NCBI GenBank assembly: GCA_963771735.1
Contig: CAVYUN010000001.1
Span: 620,001-684,000 of the forward strand
Reading direction: 5' to 3'
DNA length: 64,000 nucleotides
Origin: 66-474 sp963771735
Lineage (GTDB): Bacteria > Pseudomonadota > Gammaproteobacteria > Xanthomonadales > Rhodanobacteraceae
A program made the translations under genes and the position numbers. Positions 9,001 through 16,890 of this stretch are shown here, piece after piece (the first letter of the stretch is position 1; every line of letters begins with the position of its first letter). The notes under the pieces are model-generated. The model was not told the origin of the DNA. It did no database searches and worked only from the letters and a program-made list of their open reading frames with translations.

Positions 9001-9982
9001 ACAGGCGCGCGTACAGCGGCAGTACTTCGGTGTGGCGGTACTGACGACGCGCAAGCGCCAAGTGCGCGTCGCGGATCTCGCGCTCACCCGGAAGGAACAC
9101 GAGCACGTCGCCGCGCGGATCTTCTCGCGAAATATCGTCCATCGCGGCGACGATGCGCTCGGTCAGGCCGCTTTCGACTTCCGGCGGGCGATAGCGAATC
9201 TCGACCGGATAGGCGCGACCCTCGACCGTCACCACGGGCGCGCCGTCGAAGTGCGCGGCGAAACGCGCGGTATCGATGGTGGCCGAAGTGACGATCAGCT
9301 TGAGGTCGCGGCGCTTGCGCAACAACGCTTTCAGGTAGCCCAGCAGGAAATCGATATTGAGGCTGCGTTCGTGTGCCTCGTCGATGATCAGCGTGTCGTA
9401 GGCCGACAACCAGCGATCGTGCGCCATCTCGGCCAGCAGGATGCCGTCGGTCATGAACTTGATCAGCGTTTTGTCGCCGAGCAGCTTCGCGAAACGCACC
9501 TCGTACCCGACGATGCCGCCGGTCTCGCCCTCCAGTTCGTTGGCGACGCGATGCGCCATCGCGCGCGCCGCAAGGCGCCGCGGCTGGGTGCAGCCGATCA
9601 TCCCGGCGACGCCGCGGCCGGCGGCCAGGCACAGCTTCGGCAACTGCGTGGTCTTGCCGGAGCCCGTCTCGCCCGCAACCACCAATACCTGGTGCCCGCG
9701 GATCAGCCGGGTGATTTCGTCGGCGCGCTGCGTGATCGGCAGCGATTCGTCCAGCATGATCTTCGGCACGCTCGCGGCACGCACCTCGCGTGCGATGGCG
9801 GAGGCCTGGATTTCACGCGTGAGTCTCGCCAAACCTTCCGACGAAGATTCGCGCTTGCGCGCCAGCCCGCGCAGGCGTGCGCGCAGGCGACCGGCATCGC
9901 GGGTGAGCACGCTGGCGAGGCGCGACTCCAGTTCACGCGAAAGTGGGGTGGAAGGCGGGGCCGATCGGGGTTGGCGTGACAT
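6069..9982 (-). CDS. hrpA: ATP-dependent RNA helicase HrpA, frameshifted near the 3' end
   Basis: DEAH-box helicase of about 1300 residues, the usual HrpA length. Visible motifs: Walker A GETGSGKTT (residues 104-112), DEAH (201-204), VTSATID (231-237) and QRAGRCGR later in the second RecA domain, followed by the HA2/OB region and a long HrpA C-terminus. E. coli HrpA acts on mRNA and stalled ribosomes. The uninterrupted frame stops at 6101, but its last 28 residues are unlike the family. The conserved ending (LRWLVEEWRVSVFAQEL, then PVSGKRMM) lies in another frame and ends at 6069. One missing base near 6188-6195 would join them. It may be a sequencing error or a real lesion; the helicase core is intact either way. 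Confidence 0.88.
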
Positions 9983-10142
9983 CGTTCCGTGCGTTCCGGC
10001 TCCTGCAAGCGCAGCCGGTTTGGTGCATCACGGGGATTTTCCCATACCGGGCCACTTCATGCTGCGCACCCTGCAACAGTGGGCAGGAAATGCCGAAGCG
10101 TGTTACCTTTCGCCATTCAACCCGCCCCATGGAGTGAGTCCC

Positions 10143-10670
10143 ATGTTCGCCCGTCTGCTCTTCTGTGCCCTGCTCGCTGGCGGCTTCGGCGTGGCCAGCG
10201 CCCAGACATCATCTGCACAACCGCAAAAGCAGCAAACCCAGAAGCAACTGACTCCGCAGCAACGCGCCGAGATCCAGAAGCGCAACAAGGCGCTGGTCGG
10301 CTACGCCAACAGTGTGGTCAAGATGATCGACGACGGCCAGGAAGCCCAGGTGTGGGACGCCATGTCCGACGTCGGCAAGAAGGTGGTGGCCCGCGACAAG
10401 TTCGTCAGCGCCGTCCAAAGTCAACGCCGGAACCTCGGCAAGGTCCAGTCGCGCAAGGTCGCGACCCTGTACGGCCTGCGGTCGAATGGCAAGGACCTGC
10501 CGGCGGGGGTGTACATGAACGTGCTTTATGTCACCCATTTCACCGGCAGCCAGGAACCCAAGATCGAATTGCTGTCCTTCCATCTGGACAGCGATCGCAA
10601 GTGGCGAGTCTCGGGTTACGTCTGCAAGGATGTTCCGAAGCAAGCAACCCAGTCGACATCGAAGAAATGA
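10143..10670 (+). CDS. Secreted DUF4019 protein
   Basis: 175 residues. The ATG at 10143 follows a GGAG 8 bases upstream and opens a clear signal peptide (LLFCALLAGGFGVASA, cleavage about residue 20). A Gln-rich linker (QPQKQQTQKQLTPQQ) leads into the DUF4019 domain, recognised by WDAMSDVGKK, RRNLGKVQSRKV and the YVTHF...E...LSFHLDSDRKWRVSGY ending pattern. DUF4019 proteins are exported and of unknown function. It is read convergently with murD2, and a hairpin at 10713-10745 separates them. Confidence 0.75.
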   Translation: MFARLLFCALLAGGFGVASAQTSSAQPQKQQTQKQLTPQQRAEIQKRNKALVGYANSVVKMIDDGQEAQVWDAMSDVGKKVVARDKFVSAVQSQRRNLGKVQSRKVATLYGLRSNGKDLPAGVYMNVLYVTHFTGSQEPKIELLSFHLDSDRKWRVSGYVCKDVPKQATQSTSKK

Positions 10671-10712
10671 CCGACGGCACCGTATAGTTGCTGCGGTGTC
10701 CCGAATCGCGAT

Positions 10713-10745
10713 CAGCCGTCGCTGAACGAACTTCAGCGATGGCTG
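10713..10745. terminator. Hairpin between convergent genes, weak terminator candidate
   Basis: Arms CAGCCGTCGCTGAA (10713-10726) and TTCAGCGATGGCTG (10732-10745) pair over 14 bases with one G-T pair around a 5-base loop. It sits between the DUF4019 gene and murD2, which point at each other. No T-run follows directly on either strand, so it would be a non-canonical or bidirectional terminator at best. Confidence 0.4.
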
Positions 10746-10820
10746 CGTCGAATTGTCTTCATTCATTTTTCGCTGACATGCGATCCTGGCAGCGCCGTTT
10801 GTGACCGGCAAATCCCGGAT

Positions 10821-12197
10821 TCAGGCAATGCCAAGTCCGGCGACTTCCCCGATCGCCATGCCGTCGAAACCGGCCAAATCCGCGAACACTCGTCCGCGCT
10901 CGGTGTAATCCCTGAACTGGTCGAAGCTGGGCGCGCCCGGCGAGAGCAGCACCACGCCGTCTGATGGGGTGATTGTCTTGGCCAGCATGATGGCCGCCGC
11001 CAGATCGCCGCAATCCCTGACCGGGCACGCAACCTTGCCGTCGCGCAGCGCGCGGACGACCCGCGGCCCCGACGCACCCTGCACGACCACCGCATGCGGT
11101 GGCGAGTGGCCGAGCACACGCGCGAATCCGCTCCAGTCGAGGCCACGGTCGTGCCCGCCGAGGATCAGCGTCACCGCGCGCCCGGGCAGGCTGTTCAGCG
11201 CGGCCAGCGCGGCGTCCGGCGTGGTGCTGATCGAGTCATCGATCCATTCGATGCCGTCGTGCACACCGAGAGATGTCAGTCGATGCGGCAACGACTTGAA
11301 CGAGACCAACGACTTCGCCGCGGCGCATGCGTCGAAACCCAGCAGCTCGATCGCGGCCAGCGCGGCGCAGACATTGTGTGCGTTGTGTGCCCCGCGTAAC
11401 GGCAGCGACGCGAAGTCGAGCACGCGCAAGCCGCCGCACATGATCGCATCGGCAACGACGTGCCAACCTTCTGGCTCATTGAACGTCCTGCGCCGTGGAT
11501 GCCTGGCAGTGTTGTGCATCAACAACGGCGAACCGGCATTCACCAGCAGCGTGCGCGAGACGTCGGCGAGTTTCAGCTTGTCCGCGATGTAGCGGTCGCG
11601 CGTACCATGCCAGTCGAGATGTTCCTCGGCCAGGCTCACGACCACGCCGAGTTCCACCGGCCCGGCTTCGCTTGTCTGGAAGCTGGACAGCTCGATGGCC
11701 CACAGGTCCGCGTGTTGTCCGTCGAGATCCAGCAACGGCATTCCGATGTTGCCGGCCAGTGCCGTGCGAATGCCGAGCGCCCGCGCACAATGCGCGATCA
11801 TCGCGGTGGTCGTGCTTTTGCCCTTGGTACCCGTGACCGCGACGACACGCGTGCCGCCGCTCGTACCGGACGCGTTATCGCCAAACCACAGCGCGGTACC
11901 CGAAGTGAAGCGCGTGCCGCGTTCTCGCGCGGCGAGGATTTCCGGTCGATAGGCACTGATGCCGGGCGACTTGATCACGAATCCGTATGCCGCAAGCGCA
12001 CTGGCATCGGGCGCCGATTCGACGATGCGCAAGTGCGGATCGGCAAGTCCGCGGGCATCGGCAGCCTCGTCCGGCTGGCAGAACAATGTCAGTGGTTTGT
12101 CCGGATAGCGGCGCCGGATCGCGCCCAGCACACCGCGCCCCTCGCGGCCGTAGCCCCAGACCGCGACATCGGCATGTTCAAGCTCGGCGAATCGCAT
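10821..12197 (-). CDS. murD2: UDP-MurNAc-L-Ala--L-glutamate ligase MurD2
   Basis: 458 residues of the Mur ligase family: N-terminal Rossmann domain (VWGYGREGRG), ATP-binding motif VTGTKGKSTTT (121-131), and central and C-terminal ligase domains. The start at 12197 has GGGAG 6 bases upstream and overlaps the end of murL by 20 bases. Position next to murL is the reason to call this MurD2, the xanthomonad type that adds L-Glu (not D-Glu) to UDP-MurNAc-L-alanine, after which MurL inverts the residue. An ordinary D-Glu-adding MurD is the alternative, but that gene usually lies in the dcw cluster and lacks a murL neighbour. Acts in the cytoplasm. Confidence 0.87.
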   Translation of the reverse strand: MRFAELEHADVAVWGYGREGRGVLGAIRRRYPDKPLTLFCQPDEAADARGLADPHLRIVESAPDASALAAYGFVIKSPGISAYRPEILAARERGTRFTSGTALWFGDNASGTSGGTRVVAVTGTKGKSTTTAMIAHCARALGIRTALAGNIGMPLLDLDGQHADLWAIELSSFQTSEAGPVELGVVVSLAEEHLDWHGTRDRYIADKLKLADVSRTLLVNAGSPLLMHNTARHPRRRTFNEPEGWHVVADAIMCGGLRVLDFASLPLRGAHNAHNVCAALAAIELLGFDACAAAKSLVSFKSLPHRLTSLGVHDGIEWIDDSISTTPDAALAALNSLPGRAVTLILGGHDRGLDWSGFARVLGHSPPHAVVVQGASGPRVVRALRDGKVACPVRDCGDLAAAIMLAKTITPSDGVVLLSPGAPSFDQFRDYTERGRVFADLAGFDGMAIGEVAGLGIA

Positions 12198-13545
12198 CGA
12201 GTGCTCCCGCGAAACGCTCCGGCACGCCATGTTCGCCGGACGGTTCGATCCAGGGTTCCAGTTGCAGTTGCACCGGGTCCAGTCGCGGCGCGATCTCGTC
12301 GCGGAACCGTGCAACCAGGGCGTCCTCGCGCCATTCGGGTCGGGCGGCCAGTGCCGCGAACGCCGCGCGCGCCTCGCTGGCTTCGCCGACGCATTCGAAC
12401 GGCTTGTGGTCGCGGTATTCGATCAACGCGTCGAAGCCGGCGGCCTGGCTTTCGTCGTCGAGCAGGTTGCCGCCGAAGATCTGCAACAGGCGCGGCTTGG
12501 GCATGAACGGCGCCAGCGCCAGGAACACGAAGTGGCATTTCGGACATTGCCCGCACCAGCGGTCGGCGGGCTTGGGTCCGGTGATCCTGAAATTGCGGTT
12601 GCAGCTGGAGAACACGTCGAAATACGTCGCGCCGGTTTTCGCGAACGCGCGCGTGACCGCAAGCTCGGAATACGGCCGCAGCAACGAAAAATAATCGAGT
12701 TCGGCCGCGACATGCGAACGCAGCCATGCAGCGAACACCTGCTCGAACGCCCAGCCCTTGCTCCACTGGTGGTTGACGTGTTGTCCTTCGTATTCCAGCG
12801 TGGCCGCCGATGCCGAACGTTCGTTGGCGAACGCGACCGTGTCGAAGCCGTACAGGATCGCTGCACACGCAAGGATGGCCGAGTTGATCGCGGTGACCGG
12901 AATGTGGCCGTTCCAGGCCCCCATGCGGTTGTACTCGAACAACACCGGCGACAGCTCGCGACCGATGTTAAGCATCGGCAAGCCGGTGCGTGCGGCCACG
13001 CCTGCGATCAGGGGCGAAGCGCCGACCCAGGTCGCCGTGGCATCGGCGCCAAACGCTTTCAGCGCCTCCGCGACGACCAGCGAATCCTTGCCGCCACCGA
13101 TCGGCACCAGCACGCGGTGCGGCAGTTCAAGCGATCCGCTATCGCGGCCGTGGGTCTCTTGGCCAGCGACGGAAGCAACGGGGAATGTGATCTTTCCGCG
13201 CAAGTCCAGCTTGTTGCGATACGCGAATTCCGCCAATCCGTGCAGGTACAACGCATCCAGCAGTTCGGCCGTCGACGCGTCGAGCGGACCTGTGTCGACC
13301 TCGATCCGTGGCGGCACGCCGGCCTTGTAATAACTGATGCCCGCGATCAGGTGCAGCAACCGCAACGCAGCCTCGAACGCCGCCTTGCGTTCTTGCGTCA
13401 AACTGGGCTCATCGGGGAAGCGAATCCGTTCGACCAGTTCCGGGCCCTGGTCGAACGCATACACGAGTTCGGCCACGCCATCGGCATACCCGCAACGTAC
13501 GAAGCGGAACGCTTGCGCCTGGCGCGGATCAGAGAGCGCATTCAT
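12178..13545 (-). CDS. murL: UDP-MurNAc-L-Ala-L-Glu epimerase MurL
   Basis: 455 residues. MurL converts the terminal L-Glu of UDP-MurNAc-L-Ala-L-Glu to D-Glu with ATP, replacing glutamate racemase in Xanthomonas-type bacteria. The sequence shows the PP-loop-like ATP motif PIGGGKDSLVV (148-158) and a cysteine cluster, Cys315 plus CGQCPKC at 331-337, typical of the family. The ATG overlaps the TGA of the upstream lysAC gene by four bases (ATGA), so translation is probably coupled. murD2 overlaps its other end. The three genes form a tight unit making DAP and placing D-Glu, both needed for the peptidoglycan stem peptide. Confidence 0.9.
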   Translation of the reverse strand: MNALSDPRQAQAFRFVRCGYADGVAELVYAFDQGPELVERIRFPDEPSLTQERKAAFEAALRLLHLIAGISYYKAGVPPRIEVDTGPLDASTAELLDALYLHGLAEFAYRNKLDLRGKITFPVASVAGQETHGRDSGSLELPHRVLVPIGGGKDSLVVAEALKAFGADATATWVGASPLIAGVAARTGLPMLNIGRELSPVLFEYNRMGAWNGHIPVTAINSAILACAAILYGFDTVAFANERSASAATLEYEGQHVNHQWSKGWAFEQVFAAWLRSHVAAELDYFSLLRPYSELAVTRAFAKTGATYFDVFSSCNRNFRITGPKPADRWCGQCPKCHFVFLALAPFMPKPRLLQIFGGNLLDDESQAAGFDALIEYRDHKPFECVGEASEARAAFAALAARPEWREDALVARFRDEIAPRLDPVQLQLEPWIEPSGEHGVPERFAGALDAIRRA

Positions 13546-16151
13546 TCGATCACCGCCGCGTCGGCCAAAGGCCGCAAGTTGTACCGCGAAGCCATCGACT
13601 CGCCATAGGCACCGGCCTGCGCGATCAGCAGCACGTCGCCTTCCACGCTCTGCGGCAGACGTCGGTCGGCACCCAGCACGTCACCCGACTCGCAAATCGG
13701 GCCGACCACCTGGTACAGGGTGTCGGCGGCCGCATCCAGCCGGGAAAGGTTCACGATCTCGTGCCAGGCGTCGTACAGTGCCGGCCGGATCAACGCGTGC
13801 ATGCCGGCGTCGCAACCAAGGTATTCCAGCGCGCCCTTGCGCTTGGTCTGGGTGACACGCGCGAGCAATACGCCGGCATCGGCCACCAGCCAACGGCCCG
13901 GTTCCAGCCACAACTCGTATTGCGGGTAAGCACGTTTCACCTCGGCCAGTGCCGCGTCGAGGGTCGCGAGATCTAGCTCCGCTTCACCCGGATGCGACGC
14001 CACGCCCAAACCGCCACCCAGATTCAGTATCCGCACGTTGCCGATCCGCTCGGCGATGCTCGCCAGTTGCCCGCACACGGCCGGCCAATGCGCGGCATCC
14101 AGGATGCCCGACCCCAGGTGCGCGTGCAGGCCGACGACCCGCACGTCGTGAATGCGCGCCAGCTCGAGAAACTCGCCGAGCTGATCCAGCGGCAGGCCGA
14201 ACTTGCTGGTCGTACCGCCGGTACGTACCTTGTCATGGTGACCGAGCCCCCGGCCGAGATCCACGCGCAGCATGATCTCGCGGCCCGCGAACAATTCCGG
14301 CCAATGCTGCAGGGGATGCAGCGCGTCCAGCGTGGTCGCCACCCCGCGTTGCAGCGCCAACGCATACTCGGCGCGCGGCGCGAAGTTGGGCGTGAACAGG
14401 CGCGGCGACTCGCGGGCCTCCGCAACCGCATCGACCGCATCCAGTTCGCCGGGCGACACGCATTCGAAGCCCAGTCCTGCGCGCGCCAGCACGCGCAGGA
14501 TTTCGGCGTGCGGGTTGGCCTTGATCGCGTAGTACACCCGATCGACCGACTGCATCGCGCAAAGTGCACGCGCGCGTTCGCGGATCGTCGGCAGGTGGTA
14601 GGCGTAACGCGGCGTTGCCTGCGCAAGCCGCAGAAGCCGTTCGCGCGCGCCCCGCCACCACGGGGTGCGCGTGCGGCCTCCACCGTCGCCGTACAAGTCC
14701 TGCCAGCTCGGACCGAACAGCGCCGCATCGTCGGTGCGCAGCGCGCCCGCGCGGATCAGCAGTTCGTGCAGGCGCGGCAGCAGACCGTCCAGCATGCCCT
14801 CGTCGACCACGAAGGTCAGGTTGAGGTTGTTGGACGATTGCGAAATCAGGTGCACGCGTTCGCGCCCGAACTCGGCCAGCACGCCGGAAAGCCGGTGCAA
14901 CATCGAGCGCATCCCGCGGCCGACCAGCGTCACCGCGGCACACGGGGCGATCACCTTGACCCGGCACACCTTGGCGAGATCGGCGGCAAGCGCCGCGACC
15001 ACGTCGGAATCGAGCAGGTTCTCGGATGGATCCAGCGAGACGGTGACGTTGGTTTCCGCCGATCCGATCAAGTCGACCGACAGACCGTGCTGCTTGAACG
15101 CCGCGAACACATCCGCCAGGAAGCCGACCTGTTGCCACATGCCCGAGGTTTCCATCGACACCAGCGTGATGCCGCGACGCGAGCTGATGGCCTTGATGCT
15201 GGGCACCGCCTCCGACGGCTGCGGACCGATCGTCGTGCCCTCGAAATCCGGATGACGGGTGTCCTTGATCAGCAACGGCACGCGCGCGCGCCGGCACGGC
15301 GAAATGCTGCGCGCGTGCAGCACCTTGGCGCCGGTGGTCGCGATCTCCTGCGCTTCGTCGTAATCCAGCCGCTGCAGCAGGCGCGCGCCCGGCACCTGGC
15401 GCGGATCGGCGGTGAACATGCCGGCCACGTCGGTCCAGATTTCCACGCGCGCCGCCTGCAGCAACGCCCCGAAGTACGCCGCCGAGGTGTCGGTTCCGCC
15501 ACGGCCGAGCAACACGGTCTCGCCATCGGCATTGCGCGCCATGAACCCGGGCGCGATCAGCACCTCGCCCGATGCAGCCATGCGCGCCGCGAATGCACGG
15601 TCGGGTTCGACTTGCACTTGCGCGGACAACACCTTCGCGCGGTCGTTGAGGAAAGGCACGTCGCGCGCCAGCAGCGCCTCACGCGCGTCGAACCACTGCG
15701 TCGGCAGCCCGTTCGCGCTCATGAATGCAGCGCCCAGCGAACTGGACAGCAACTCGCCATGCGCCTGTATGGCGGCCTGCCACAAGTAACCGCCCTCGAC
15801 GAGGCCAGCCGGACTACCAAGCACCAGTGCCCGCAACGAAGCCAACCAGTGCTCCATGGCGGCGACATGCGTAAACCCCATCGATTTCACAAGTTCGTGA
15901 TGGCGTTCGACGACCCTGGCCAGTGCCTGCTCCCACTCCGAAGCCGGGCACACGCAAAGCGCCTTGAGCTGGTCGGTGACCCCGGCAAGTGCCGATACCA
16001 CGACCAACACCCGTGCACCTTGCCGTCGGCACGTCGAGGCGAGATCCAGGATCGTCCGCCAGTGTTCCACAGTGGCCACGCTGGTGCCGCCGAATTTCAA
16101 CACGACCCAGGGCGCGTCGGGCGCGAGCGGCGCTGTGGCGTATGCGTTCAT
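13542..16151 (-). CDS. lysAC: Bifunctional aspartate kinase / diaminopimelate decarboxylase
   Basis: 869 residues fusing the first and last enzymes of lysine synthesis. The N-terminal half is aspartokinase, with the KFGGTS motif at 19-24, the kinase core, then ACT regulatory domains around 310-450 that probably sense lysine. The C-terminal half is the PLP-dependent decarboxylase: the PLP lysine is Lys544 in YYAIKANPH, followed by the GxGLGxHDK and HLGSG loops. This fusion is typical of Xanthomonadales. The start at 16151 (MNAYAT) was chosen because the kinase fold begins right after it; the SD there is weak. The stop overlaps the murL start by ATGA. Confidence 0.93.
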   Translation of the reverse strand: MNAYATAPLAPDAPWVVLKFGGTSVATVEHWRTILDLASTCRRQGARVLVVVSALAGVTDQLKALCVCPASEWEQALARVVERHHELVKSMGFTHVAAMEHWLASLRALVLGSPAGLVEGGYLWQAAIQAHGELLSSSLGAAFMSANGLPTQWFDAREALLARDVPFLNDRAKVLSAQVQVEPDRAFAARMAASGEVLIAPGFMARNADGETVLLGRGGTDTSAAYFGALLQAARVEIWTDVAGMFTADPRQVPGARLLQRLDYDEAQEIATTGAKVLHARSISPCRRARVPLLIKDTRHPDFEGTTIGPQPSEAVPSIKAISSRRGITLVSMETSGMWQQVGFLADVFAAFKQHGLSVDLIGSAETNVTVSLDPSENLLDSDVVAALAADLAKVCRVKVIAPCAAVTLVGRGMRSMLHRLSGVLAEFGRERVHLISQSSNNLNLTFVVDEGMLDGLLPRLHELLIRAGALRTDDAALFGPSWQDLYGDGGGRTRTPWWRGARERLLRLAQATPRYAYHLPTIRERARALCAMQSVDRVYYAIKANPHAEILRVLARAGLGFECVSPGELDAVDAVAEARESPRLFTPNFAPRAEYALALQRGVATTLDALHPLQHWPELFAGREIMLRVDLGRGLGHHDKVRTGGTTSKFGLPLDQLGEFLELARIHDVRVVGLHAHLGSGILDAAHWPAVCGQLASIAERIGNVRILNLGGGLGVASHPGEAELDLATLDAALAEVKRAYPQYELWLEPGRWLVADAGVLLARVTQTKRKGALEYLGCDAGMHALIRPALYDAWHEIVNLSRLDAAADTLYQVVGPICESGDVLGADRRLPQSVEGDVLLIAQAGAYGESMASRYNLRPLADAAVIE

Positions 16152-16353
16152 GATGGACGAATGTGGCGGTGCAGCCCGGCACAGGCAAGGCTGCAAGTGT
16201 TGCGTGCGGCAGGGCAAAAGGCAATCGTGCGGGCATGCCGACATGCCGGTCGGGCCTGACGGAGGCACTACCGCCGCATGCGGCATGCACGGCGCCTGAA
16301 CACCCCGCGTGCTGCCGCGCAGGACCCAGGATGAGCCATGCGGGCATAGCGAA

Positions 16354-16366
16354 TACAATCGTCCGA
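16354..16366 (+). promoter_or_regulatory. Candidate -10 box placing the transcript start at the iorA-like ATG
   Basis: TACAAT at 16354-16359 lies six bases before the ATG at 16366. A start of transcription at the usual distance would fall on or beside the ATG, giving a leaderless mRNA. No Shine-Dalgarno sequence is seen, which fits. The -35 region is poor, so this is tentative. Confidence 0.35.
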
Positions 16367-16890
16367 TGCCGCAAGTCCCGCAGACTCCTCCGACCGACAT
16401 CGTCCCCAAGCCCATCCGCGAGGGCATCGACGTCACGATCAACGGCAAGCCGTTTCGCCACACCGGCGATCCGGCCCTGCCGCTGCTGTGGTACCTGCGC
16501 GAGGTGCTGCGCCTGACCGGCTGCAAGTACGGTTGCGACGATTACAGTTGCGGCGCCTGCAGCGTGCTGGTCGACGATCGACTGGGCCACGCGTGCAGCC
16601 TGCCGATGAAAGACTTGGCAGGCAAGCACATCACCACGATCGAGGGACTCGAGCAACCGGACGGCACCCTGCATCCATTGCAGCAAGCGTGGATCGCCGA
16701 GGATGCGATCCTGTGCGGTTATTGCCAGGCCGGCCAGCTCATGGCCGCGCTGGATCTGCTGGCGCGCAAACCGAACCCCAGCGACGCCGACATCGACGGC
16801 ATCCGCAACCTCTGCCGCTGCGGCAGTTATCCGCGCATCCGTCGCGCAATCCAGCGCGCCGCCGGAACCATGCGAAGCGGTTCCCGATGA
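16366..16890 (+). CDS. (2Fe-2S) subunit of an IorAB-like molybdenum hydroxylase
   Basis: 174 residues. It carries the two [2Fe-2S] clusters of the xanthine oxidase family small subunit: a plant-type ferredoxin motif (CKYGCDDYSCGACSVL with a later Cys) and the helical C-terminal motif (CGYCQAGQ ... NLCRCGSY). It resembles isoquinoline 1-oxidoreductase alpha subunit (IorA) and passes electrons from the molybdenum subunit encoded next. The stop overlaps the next start by ATGA. An ATG at 16366 was preferred over earlier in-frame starts because the upstream residues do not look conserved. Divergent from lysAC. Confidence 0.87.
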   Translation: MPQVPQTPPTDIVPKPIREGIDVTINGKPFRHTGDPALPLLWYLREVLRLTGCKYGCDDYSCGACSVLVDDRLGHACSLPMKDLAGKHITTIEGLEQPDGTLHPLQQAWIAEDAILCGYCQAGQLMAALDLLARKPNPSDADIDGIRNLCRCGSYPRIRRAIQRAAGTMRSGSR

